From contig CAMVBP010000077.1 of NCBI GenBank assembly GCA_947165795.1, forward strand, positions 1-9,147: a DNA stretch of 9,147 nt. The letters run 5' to 3'. Shown here piece after piece: positions 1 to 7,519 of this stretch. Each line of letters begins with the position of its first letter. The first letter of the stretch is position 1. This DNA is from an uncultured Treponema sp. (GTDB taxonomy: Bacteria; Spirochaetota; Spirochaetia; Treponematales; Treponemataceae). Under the pieces are notes generated by a model, which did not search any database, was not told the DNA's origin, and saw nothing but the letters and a program-made list of their open reading frames with translations. The position numbers and the translations under genes are program-made.

Positions 1-1165
1 GCCTGCGGTACAACCTCACAAATCATTAAAGAACCTGCAGAAGACCAGCAGCTCGCACAAACTTCCGATACAGAATCACATCACCAAAAGCACGACAAAG
101 ATACTATTACTCTTTTATTTGCCGGCGACATTATGGCGCACTCGGTAAACTATTACATCACTTCTTATGATAAAATCTGGCGCGATGTCCGCGATATTAT
201 TACCGAACAGGACTTAGCCTTCGCTAACATCGAAGCCCCTATTGATACAACAAAAGCAGCATCTTCTTATCCAAATTTCAACATGACACAAAAATACGTA
301 CGCCGGCTTTGACGTTTTTTCACTGTGCAATAATCATACAAACGATCAGTATAAAAACGGCATTCTTGAAACAATAAAAACAACACAGGCAATTACAGAA
401 TACACAAAAGAACAGTCTGGAAATGATATTTATTTTTCCGGAATAAAACAGACCGGAGATTCAAAACTTTCTGCACTTACCTACAATTACTTTGAAGCAG
501 AAGGTTGGAAAATACTTTTTCTTCCGATAACTGAACTTTTAAATCGCCCCGATTCATCAGACTACATTAATTATATAAAACCCGATGAAGAATCTCGCAA
601 GGCTTTTATTAAATATGCAAAAGAGCTGCACGAGGCAAATCCATGCGATTTATTTATAATTTCTGTTCATACATGCGAACCTGAATATACACGCGTAGTC
701 AGCGAAAAACAGAATCAGTATTACATGGATTTACTGGAAGCAGGCGCAGATGTAGTCTGGGCTAACCACGCACATATAATTAAAGACCGAAAAATTATTA
801 TAAATACAAAAACCGGCCGTGACAAACTTATAATGTACGCAAACGGAAACACAATCAGCGGTCAGCGAACAAAACCTGAACTTACCGCAAAAAATCCAAA
901 CAGTGAACGGGATAACACCGGCGACGGACTTTTTTACATTGTCACAATGCACAGAGAAAAAGACGGTTCCATGAAAATTAAAAAATGCGAGCCTTATTTT
1001 ATAACAACCTACATTAATACCGCAAATGAATATGTTATAAAACCGCTCAATCAGGATTTTGTAAATTATCTTTACGACGTTCCCCGAACAAATTGGGCAA
1101 AATATATTGAACGCCGCATAAATATTAATAAAGAAGCAACAAAGGATTTAATAGAATGGCAGTAA
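1..1165 (+). pseudogene. CapA-family (poly-gamma-glutamate capsule type) lipoprotein, 5'-partial and frameshifted
   Basis: The gene enters from the left edge. Frame 1 is open from base 1 to a TGA at 310-312; frame 2 then carries the rest of the same family from about 302 to the TAA at 1163-1165. The visible protein begins Ala-Cys-Gly-Thr followed by a polar stretch, which fits the end of a lipobox with the lipidated Cys at codon 2, so the signal peptide lies outside the window. CapA-type motifs are split between the frames. AGDIM (121-135) and NIEAP (226-240) are in frame 1; AGFDV (302-316), NNH (329-337), HTCEPEY (668-688), GADVVW and NHAH (764-775) are in frame 2. CapA proteins are metallophosphatase-like enzymes or accessory factors of capsule and poly-gamma-glutamate synthesis; the true substrate here is unknown. 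The usual HWG motif reads HTC. The family normally has roughly a dozen residues between the Phe at 277-279 and AGFDV, but only about seven are present, so a short deletion is more likely than a one-base error. A fragment could restart at the ATG at 725. Confidence 0.8.
1141..1146 (+). promoter_or_regulatory. Ribosome binding site of hrpA
   Basis: AAAGGA lies 9 bases before the ATG at 1156, inside the last codons of the capA-type gene. It supports that ATG as the hrpA start. It also means hrpA initiation may be coupled to translation of the upstream gene, whose stop codon lies 7 bases inside hrpA. Confidence 0.6.
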
Positions 1166-3729
1166 CAGTTGATTACAAAAATCTTCCGGTCTATGCACAA
1201 AAGCAGAAAATTTTAGAGTGTCTGGAAAACAATCAGGTTGTAATTGTAGAAAGCCCGACAGGTTCAGGAAAGACAACACAAATTCCGGTTATTTTATACG
1301 AAGCAGGTTATGCAACCAGCGGAATGATTGGTGTAACTCAGCCACGCCGAATTGCCGCTCTAAGTGTAAGTGAATTTATTTCAAAGCAGTTAGGCACAAC
1401 TTACCCCGGGCTCGTCGGCTACAAGATGCGTTTTGAAGATTACACTAATAACGATACCCGCATCAAAATCATGACAGATGGAATTCTTCTTCAGGAAATG
1501 AAGCTGGACCCATGGCTCAGTAAGTACAGTGTACTTATGATTGATGAAGCACATGAACGCAGTCTGAATATTGATTTTGTACTTGGACTTGTAAAAAGAG
1601 TTTTAAAAGAACGAAAAGATTTTCATGTAATTGTAAGCTCGGCGACAATGAACACTCAGGCATTCTCTGAATATTTTGACAATGCTCCGATTGTTTCAAT
1701 TGATACAATTACATATCCAGTAACAGTAATTTATGATCCAATTCAGGGCGGCATTACAACTGCTACTCAAGCCGGCTGTGATAACATTTTAAATAAAATA
1801 CGAAACACAGTTGAACGCGTTTTAGATAACGATGAAGACGGCGGTATTTTAATTTTCCTTCCGGGAGAAAAAATAATTAAGGATTGTCTGGATAATCTTT
1901 CCCATGCTCCGTTTGCAAGACAGCTGCATATTCTTCCATTGTACGGACGACTTTCTAAAGAAGAACAGGAACGCGTTTTTGAAGTTCCGCCCGCAGGCAA
2001 ACGAAAGGTAGTTATCTCAACTAATATTGCAGAAACTTCCGTTACAATAAGCGACATTACAACTGTAATAGATTCAGGATTATGTAAATTGAATTTTTAC
2101 AGTCCGAGAACCTTTACCTCAAGCCTCATAGAAACTCCGGTATCTAAAGCTTCCTGCAATCAGCGAAAAGGCCGTGCCGGTCGTACGCATGAAGGAACCT
2201 GTTACCGTCTTTATTCACGCCGCGATTTTGAAATCCGCCCGGAATATACAACTGAAGAAATTTACCGTACCGATTTAAGCGAAGTTGTTTTACGAATGAG
2301 CGAGCTTGGTATTACAGATTTTTATGATTTTGATTTTATAGCAAGTCCTGGAAGAGAAGGAATTATAGGCGCTGTAGACACATTAAATATGCTTGGCGCG
2401 CTGGACGAAGATAACACACTTTCTTCAATTGGAAACATGATGGTTTACTTCCCTCTTGAACCAAGAATCAGTCGAATTATTGTAGAAGCAATTATGCATT
2501 ATCCGGACTGCATGGAAGATGTTTTAATTGCTGCTTCGTTCTTATCTACCAATTCACCGTTTATTTTACCGCAAAACGAAGAAATGGAAGCCAGAAAGGC
2601 GCATCACCGCTTCCAGAATATCCAGGGAGACTTCTGTACTTATCTGAATCTTTTCCGTGCCTTTATTCAGACAGATAACCGTGAAAATTTCTGCAAAAAA
2701 AATTATCTTGATTTACGCGTTATGGCAGAAATTGAAAACATAAAGCTTCAGCTTACAGAAATTGTCGGAGATAAACTTGGACTTCCGATTACAAGTAAAA
2801 ACAGCGACATGTCTGATTATTTGTGCTGTATTGCAAGCGGAATGATTCAGTTTGTATGTGTTAGAACCGGACGCGAAAATTACAGGAGTCTTACGGCAGA
2901 CCATATCTGCATCCATCCAGGAAGCGTTATGTTCCGCCAGAATCCTGTATTTATTGTTGCAGGAGAAATTGTAAAGACAAGCAGAATTTTTGCAATGAGT
3001 GTTTCTCCGCTTACAAGACCAATGCTAGATAAAATTTCTCCGGATTTATTTGAACGCCTTATGGCCTGCAAAAAATCTGTTCTCCATGAAAAATTATCTT
3101 CTGACTTCCAGGAAAAGAATCAAAAGAAAAAAGAGAAAAAAAATCAGCATGATTCAAAGAATGTTCAGGATGAAAATGCACTTTCACTTGGCGGCTATTT
3201 ATTCGAAACTAAAAAAATTAAGGGCAAGAAAACTGCCATATTGCCGCTTGATGATTTTACTCACGCAGTATTAACAGAAAAAGACAAGGGCAAGCTTGCT
3301 TCCTGCGGTGCATTAAAAGGAACCATCAAATTTAATGACGGCGGAACAATTCTTAACGGAGAAAAGCTTTCTTTAATTATTGAACTGGCAAAGCAGCTTG
3401 ATTTGCATCCGCTTCCGGAAAAAAAGTGGAACAGAAAAATGAATGTAAATGTTTTTGAACAGCTTCAAAAAGAACAGCTCATTGATTCTCTTGAATGGAT
3501 TTTGCATGCGGCAATGGCAAAACAAAAAGACAGGGAATACGGTTTTATAACGCTTTATAATAACGGAAACGGAAGCTACTGGTTCAAGGTTTCAAGAGGA
3601 TTCTCTACTGCCCTTCTGGAAACTCATTCAAGTTTGGAAAAACTTATAGAAGAAAACGTTGAGTTTTCTAAAGAGGAAAAAGAAAGAATTAATGCGTCTC
3701 TCGCACTTGTAAATAAACTGTATGAATAA
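1156..3729 (+). CDS. hrpA: ATP-dependent DEAH-box RNA helicase HrpA (short form)
   Basis: This 857-residue cytoplasmic superfamily 2 helicase of the DEAH/RHA group uses NTP hydrolysis to unwind or remodel RNA. Core motifs are intact: motif I GSGKTT (36-41), Ia TQPRR (61-65), II DEAH (130-133), III SAT (162-164), V TNIAETS (289-295) and VI QRKGRAGR (336-343). A winged-helix and HA2 ratchet region follows (about 365-500, including LGALDED near 413 and FPLEPR), then an OB-fold-like segment (about 560-620). A lysine-rich linker (about 653-674) leads to a C-terminal region (675-857) that I cannot assign. E. coli HrpA is near 1300 residues; this one is much shorter, like the Borrelia burgdorferi enzyme, which is known to affect gene expression and mouse infectivity. 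The ATG start has an AAAGGA site 9 bases upstream and overlaps the capA-type gene by 10 bases. No separate promoter is evident. The helicase call is firm; the RNA target is unknown. Confidence 0.95.
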   Translation: MAVTVDYKNLPVYAQKQKILECLENNQVVIVESPTGSGKTTQIPVILYEAGYATSGMIGVTQPRRIAALSVSEFISKQLGTTYPGLVGYKMRFEDYTNNDTRIKIMTDGILLQEMKLDPWLSKYSVLMIDEAHERSLNIDFVLGLVKRVLKERKDFHVIVSSATMNTQAFSEYFDNAPIVSIDTITYPVTVIYDPIQGGITTATQAGCDNILNKIRNTVERVLDNDEDGGILIFLPGEKIIKDCLDNLSHAPFARQLHILPLYGRLSKEEQERVFEVPPAGKRKVVISTNIAETSVTISDITTVIDSGLCKLNFYSPRTFTSSLIETPVSKASCNQRKGRAGRTHEGTCYRLYSRRDFEIRPEYTTEEIYRTDLSEVVLRMSELGITDFYDFDFIASPGREGIIGAVDTLNMLGALDEDNTLSSIGNMMVYFPLEPRISRIIVEAIMHYPDCMEDVLIAASFLSTNSPFILPQNEEMEARKAHHRFQNIQGDFCTYLNLFRAFIQTDNRENFCKKNYLDLRVMAEIENIKLQLTEIVGDKLGLPITSKNSDMSDYLCCIASGMIQFVCVRTGRENYRSLTADHICIHPGSVMFRQNPVFIVAGEIVKTSRIFAMSVSPLTRPMLDKISPDLFERLMACKKSVLHEKLSSDFQEKNQKKKEKKNQHDSKNVQDENALSLGGYLFETKKIKGKKTAILPLDDFTHAVLTEKDKGKLASCGALKGTIKFNDGGTILNGEKLSLIIELAKQLDLHPLPEKKWNRKMNVNVFEQLQKEQLIDSLEWILHAAMAKQKDREYGFITLYNNGNGSYWFKVSRGFSTALLETHSSLEKLIEENVEFSKEEKERINASLALVNKLYE

Positions 3730-3737
3730 AGTGAGCC

Positions 3738-5270
3738 CTACTCGTCTTCAATTTCGAGCATTTTCTTAATGCGGGATTTTACACTTGCGTTAGTTTTTTT
3801 ATCGCTGTAAAGACTTCGCATTGCGTCTTCTGCACTTGAAAAATGTCTGTTCTTGTAAATATCAAGGCCAAGACTGATAGTCGTTGCATCTTTTGAAGCA
3901 AGGAATTTTAAGCAGACCTGTTCATAAGAAGCCTTAGGCTTTTTTGCAAGTTCCTTTCCAATTGCATAACGCAAATCTTTTCGTTTATCGTCATCCGCAC
4001 ATTCAAGCGCAAGTTCTATGATTTCTTTTTCGCCGGCAAAATCGTTGGCAATTAATGCAGCAACAATCGTTTTCTTTGTACCATCTGCAAGCTTTTTATC
4101 CTTAAGCTGTTCAATAAGAAAATCATTTGCTTCTGAATTATTCAATGCTGCAAGAGTTTTAATAGACTCTTCCTTTATAACTTTTTCGCTGTCGTTTTTA
4201 GCACGGTAAATTAAATAAGGAACAGCGTCTTTAAACTTCATTTCTTTAACAGCCTTTATTGATTCCTGTCTTACACGCCAGTATTCATCTTTAATTCCCT
4301 GAATAATGACTTCTTTTGCTTCTACAACATCAGGGAAATTTAAAAGGCCCTTTATAATATACTGACGCAGATTCGGATCCGAAGAAGAAAATGCTTCTAC
4401 AAGAACCGGAACACTTTCCTTTTTTTCCATTAAGCCGAGAGCTTCAGCGGCATACATTCTTACATAAGAGTTTTCATCCTCGTCATTTAAAATATCAACA
4501 AGGCGATCCCAGGTTTCTACTGCATGCATTTTTCCGCAGGTTCTCATAAGAATCTGACGCTGCGCATCGCTCAAATCATCTCTGTCCAGAAATTCAACAA
4601 GATAAACCGCTTCTTCCGGTCCGCCGATTTCTCCGATTGTTGCAATTGCCGCATTAAAATAATTTTCATTTTCGCTGTCTATTAAAGTAAGAACTGCAGG
4701 AACAGCTTCCTTTGTTTTTACTGCAGAAATATATTGAAAACAGGCAGAAACAATTTCGTTCTTTTCGTCGTACGGGTCGTTAATTACTTCAACAGCAAAA
4801 TCTTCAATACAAGGATCTTCGAGTTTTGTAAAGTATTTTAATATTTTTTCCTGAACGGTTTTATTTTTTGTAGACTGAAAAAGGTCATAAATATCATCTG
4901 AAAAACGCGGATCTTCATTTTCTATAAGCTTATCTATAAGGTCCGAAAGCTCAGACGGAAGACCATATTTAATTGTCTGCGAATATTCTTTTTCTGTAGA
5001 ATCGTTTTCGTCTTTTTCCTTTGCTTCCTTTACTTTTTCGCTGTCAGGCTTTTTAGGTCTTTTAGAATTCGGAATTTCTGATCTTCCCGGTTTTGAAGCA
5101 GTAACCTTAGATTCAGTTTTTTTAGTTTCTGAAGCTTCTTCTTCATTAGTTTCTACGGCAACTGATGAATTTTCTTCTATTATATTTTCTTCAGGATTTT
5201 CCTGCGAATAAACAGAAATTGTAAAAAAAGGAAAAACAAATAAAGCAAAAATAATTTTTCTAAATTTCAT
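3738..5270 (-). CDS. Exported HEAT-repeat protein, probably periplasmic
   Basis: This is a 510-residue protein from the ATG at 5270. Residues 1-22 form a Sec signal peptide: a basic start (MKFRKI), a hydrophobic core rich in Phe, Leu, Ile and Val, and likely cleavage after VYS (20-22). There is no Cys there, so it is not a lipoprotein. Residues 23-95 are a low-complexity linker, first Glu-rich, then Lys/Ser/Pro-rich. From about 105 to the end the sequence is helical HEAT or PBS-lyase-like repeats; the clearest units are about 171-200, 267-295 (VRMYAAEALG), 299-320 and 329-358 (VRQESIKAV). HEAT solenoids usually act as protein-binding scaffolds; no catalytic motif is visible. It is the last gene of the minus-strand operon, 24 bases after tgt, and its stop lies 8 bases from that of hrpA. 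Its position after lptF-lptG makes an envelope role reasonable, but this is inference and no specific function is recognised. Confidence 0.88.
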   Translation of the reverse strand: MKFRKIIFALFVFPFFTISVYSQENPEENIIEENSSVAVETNEEEASETKKTESKVTASKPGRSEIPNSKRPKKPDSEKVKEAKEKDENDSTEKEYSQTIKYGLPSELSDLIDKLIENEDPRFSDDIYDLFQSTKNKTVQEKILKYFTKLEDPCIEDFAVEVINDPYDEKNEIVSACFQYISAVKTKEAVPAVLTLIDSENENYFNAAIATIGEIGGPEEAVYLVEFLDRDDLSDAQRQILMRTCGKMHAVETWDRLVDILNDEDENSYVRMYAAEALGLMEKKESVPVLVEAFSSSDPNLRQYIIKGLLNFPDVVEAKEVIIQGIKDEYWRVRQESIKAVKEMKFKDAVPYLIYRAKNDSEKVIKEESIKTLAALNNSEANDFLIEQLKDKKLADGTKKTIVAALIANDFAGEKEIIELALECADDDKRKDLRYAIGKELAKKPKASYEQVCLKFLASKDATTISLGLDIYKNRHFSSAEDAMRSLYSDKKTNASVKSRIKKMLEIEDE

Positions 5271-5277
5271 AATGCCG

Positions 5278-5283
5278 CTCCTC
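5278..5283 (-). promoter_or_regulatory. Ribosome binding site deciding the HEAT-protein start
   Basis: On the minus strand GAGGAG sits 7 bases before the ATG at 5270. An in-frame TTG at 5285 would add five residues but overlaps this site by its last base and has no comparable site of its own, so the ATG is preferred. The chosen start also puts a standard basic n-region at the beginning of the signal peptide. Confidence 0.8.
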
Positions 5284-5294
5284 AAAAAAAATCT

Positions 5295-6428
5295 CTATAC
5301 TCCGCTCGAAAATTTTTCAAGAAAATCTTTTTTATACTGAGCAAATCTGTTTTCTTCAATTGCTGTTCGTATTTCTTTAAGCATATTATTCAAGAAATAC
5401 AGATTATGATAACTTGCAAGTATTGAACTCAGAATTTCCTGCTCTTTAAAAAGATGTCTTAAATAACTTCGGGAATAAGTGCGGCAAACTTTACAGTTAC
5501 ATTCACTATCCAGCGGAGAAAAATCATGAATCCAGCGTTCCTGTTTTATACTAAGCATTCCCCGATGAGTAAAATATGAACCGTTACGTGCATTTCTTGT
5601 AGGCAGAACACAGTCAAACATATCTATTCCGTTTTCTACAGCGTCCAAAATATATTCCGGAGTTCCAATTCCCATAACATACTTTACTTTTTCTTCCGGC
5701 AAAAACTGAACCGTATAATTCAAAAACTTTTTGAATTCCTCCGGAGGCTCCCCTACGCTCAAACCACCGATTGCAATTCCGCTCATATCTAAAGACGAAA
5801 CAAATTCTGCACTTTGCTTTCGTAAGTCTTCAAAAAAGTTTCCCTGAACAATCGGGAACAATAAGCCTTTATATCCATCTTCGCGCTGTTTTTCCCATTC
5901 ATTTTTTGCACGAATAAGCCAGTCGCTTGTAATTTTTAATGAACGTTCTGCTTCCTTGCGGTCTACGCCCCATGCTGAACATACATCAAGCTGCATCTGA
6001 ATATCTGAATTAAATTTTGCCTGAGTCTGAACAACATTTTCTGGAGTAAACAAATGATAACTTCCGTCAATGTGACTTTGAAAACGCGCACCTTCATCTG
6101 TAATTTTTCTAAGCTTAGATAAAGAAAATATCTGAAAGCCACCTGAATCCGTAAGAAAATTTTTATTCCATTTTGAAAAACCGTGAAGACCGCCAGCTTC
6201 TTTTATTAAGTCGGCACCCGGCCGCAAAAAAAGATGATAGGTATTTGCAAGGATGATATCAAAATCAATTTCTTCAAGAAAATCATTTGGAACAGCTTTT
6301 ACCGTTGCATTTGTTCCTACCGGCATAAAAACCGGAGTTCTTACATCGCCATGCGGAAGATGAAGAATTCCTGTTCTTGCTTTTCCGTCTTTATGCTTTA
6401 TTTCAAAATTCTGTAAAATTTCACTCAT
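5295..6428 (-). CDS. tgt: tRNA-guanine transglycosylase (queuine/preQ1 tRNA-ribosyltransferase)
   Basis: This 377-residue cytoplasmic enzyme exchanges guanine-34 in GUN-anticodon tRNAs (Asp, Asn, His, Tyr) for preQ1, the committed step toward queuosine in tRNA. The length matches bacterial Tgt, and the key residues align with the Zymomonas mobilis enzyme at a constant offset of 8. They are the general base Asp94 in DSGGFQ, substrate-binding Asp148, Gln195, the GGLSVGE loop (221-227), the nucleophile Asp272 in FDCVLPTR, and zinc ligands Cys310, Cys312, Cys315 and His341. Cys150 and Val225 are of the bacterial type associated with preQ1 rather than queuine use, so this organism probably makes or imports preQ1. 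The ATG lies 1 base after the lptG stop, with AGGA 6 bases upstream inside lptG, so translation is probably coupled. No truncation or odd residue is seen. Confidence 0.97.
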   Translation of the reverse strand: MSEILQNFEIKHKDGKARTGILHLPHGDVRTPVFMPVGTNATVKAVPNDFLEEIDFDIILANTYHLFLRPGADLIKEAGGLHGFSKWNKNFLTDSGGFQIFSLSKLRKITDEGARFQSHIDGSYHLFTPENVVQTQAKFNSDIQMQLDVCSAWGVDRKEAERSLKITSDWLIRAKNEWEKQREDGYKGLLFPIVQGNFFEDLRKQSAEFVSSLDMSGIAIGGLSVGEPPEEFKKFLNYTVQFLPEEKVKYVMGIGTPEYILDAVENGIDMFDCVLPTRNARNGSYFTHRGMLSIKQERWIHDFSPLDSECNCKVCRTYSRSYLRHLFKEQEILSSILASYHNLYFLNNMLKEIRTAIEENRFAQYKKDFLEKFSSGV

Positions 6429-6429
6429 A

Positions 6430-7515
6430 CTATGTCCTGGAATATTTTAATAAAAATGCACTTAATATTGTAAAAAGTATTACCGGAGACCATGCCCCCA
6501 TAAATGGAGAGATATATCCATGTTTAGCAAATACCATTGTAACCATCATAGTTACATAAAACAATACCGAAGCTGTTATGCAGGATGCTAGGCTGATTAA
6601 AAGAACATTCTTTTTTGTTTTACCCGTTAATCCTATGGAAAGAAAAACTACAATAAATACAATAAGCGGAAAAGCAAACTTTTTATAATATTCAGATAAT
6701 TCTTTACTATAAGGGAGTCCTGCTTTTTTCAAATGCTTAATATATTGTCTTGCTGTTTTGGAATTTACCGACTGAATATCTACATCGGAGTTTCTGAAAA
6801 TTTCATAGCTTTCGGTTAACTGCAAAAGCTTTTCATTTTCAATTCCTCTTTTCTTTAATGATCTTGTTTCACTGTCAAAGGAATATTCAACTGCATTCTG
6901 TAAAATCCAGTGATTCTGTTCTTCATTCCAGAATGCTCCTGTAGAAATAATTACTGCATCAAGAACTTTATTTTCATCGCGGAAAACAAAGGTACAGTTT
7001 TCAAGGCGTTTATTTTCTTCATTATAGCGGTCGGCTTTATAAATTATTTTTCCATTTTCCGAAAGAACGATTACGTCCTTGTTATTTTCTTTTTCCGCAG
7101 CCTTATTTAAAAGCACATCCTGCAGACTTATCTTTTTTTCATAATTCTGAACAACGACTGCATTTTCAAAAATAAAAAGTCCAAAGCTCATTAAAAAAGA
7201 AACAATCAAAACAGGCAATGTAAATCTTAAAAGAGAAACACCAGAAGCAAATAAAGCTTCCAGTTCGTTATGAGCATACATATCACTCAATACATAGGAA
7301 GTTGAAAAAAGAAATGCGACGGGAACTGCATACCATAAAGTTTTTGGAATGTAATAAAGCATTACCTGAATAATCTGAAGCGGCGGCGCAGAATTCTGAA
7401 GGTAAGTTGCAATATTCATAAATAAATCAACAAGATTCAAAACAAGAGAAAAGAAAAAAAGCGCTCCTAAAAAAATAGGCAATATTTTTTTGAACAAATA
7501 AATTACTAAATACAT
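6430..7515 (-). CDS. lptG: LptF/LptG-family permease, LptG-like second subunit
   Basis: This 361-residue inner-membrane protein of the YjgP/YjgQ (LptF/LptG) family has the normal family length. The fold is the expected one: three N-terminal membrane helices (about 10-32, 46-76, 98-117), a hydrophilic periplasmic beta-jellyroll region (about 120-278), and three C-terminal helices (about 280-297, 304-328, 338-357). The cytoplasmic coupling segment between helices 2 and 3, HNELEALFASG (82-92), matches the conserved stretch that docks on the LptB ATPase. EYYKKFAFPL (275-284) is the conserved entry to helix 4. With a paired LptF it should lift lipopolysaccharide or a related glycolipid from the inner membrane to LptC/LptA. 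It starts 4 bases after the upstream lptF-like stop, with no clear ribosome site of its own, so reinitiation is likely. The G rather than F assignment rests only on gene order and is uncertain. Confidence 0.85.
   Translation of the reverse strand: MYLVIYLFKKILPIFLGALFFFSLVLNLVDLFMNIATYLQNSAPPLQIIQVMLYYIPKTLWYAVPVAFLFSTSYVLSDMYAHNELEALFASGVSLLRFTLPVLIVSFLMSFGLFIFENAVVVQNYEKKISLQDVLLNKAAEKENNKDVIVLSENGKIIYKADRYNEENKRLENCTFVFRDENKVLDAVIISTGAFWNEEQNHWILQNAVEYSFDSETRSLKKRGIENEKLLQLTESYEIFRNSDVDIQSVNSKTARQYIKHLKKAGLPYSKELSEYYKKFAFPLIVFIVVFLSIGLTGKTKKNVLLISLASCITASVLFYVTMMVTMVFAKHGYISPFMGAWSPVILFTILSAFLLKYSRT
6435..6438 (-). promoter_or_regulatory. Ribosome binding site of tgt
   Basis: On the minus strand AGGA lies 6 bases before the tgt ATG at 6428, inside the last codons of the lptG-like gene. 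It supports that start and implies tight co-expression of the two genes. Confidence 0.6.
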
Positions 7516-7519
7516 TTTT

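Noticed and set aside
289..312. Programmed +1 frameshift in the capA-type gene.
   Set aside because: No known slippery or frameshift-stimulating signal is evident, and residues appear to be missing at the junction, which fits deletion better than recoding.
731..952. Minus-strand open frame of 73 codons within the capA-type remnant, considered as a small gene in decayed DNA.
   Set aside because: The plus-strand frame here still encodes clear CapA-family sequence, and the antisense frame has no recognisable features beyond being open.
1767..2057. Open frame of 96 codons on the minus strand within hrpA.
   Set aside because: It lies opposite strongly conserved helicase motifs, has no recognisable family or ribosome site, and is best explained as a shadow of hrpA codon use. 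The same applies to other short open frames opposite or inside the called genes.
3758..3772. Inverted repeat GCATT/AATGC with a 5-base loop near the convergent junction, considered as an hrpA terminator.
   Set aside because: The stem is only five pairs, lies inside HEAT coding sequence, and is followed by GGGATTTT rather than a direct T-run, so it is likely chance.
5271..5285. TTG at 5285 as the start of the HEAT-repeat protein.
   Set aside because: It overlaps the GAGGAG ribosome site that serves the ATG at 5270, and adds five residues ahead of a normal signal peptide.
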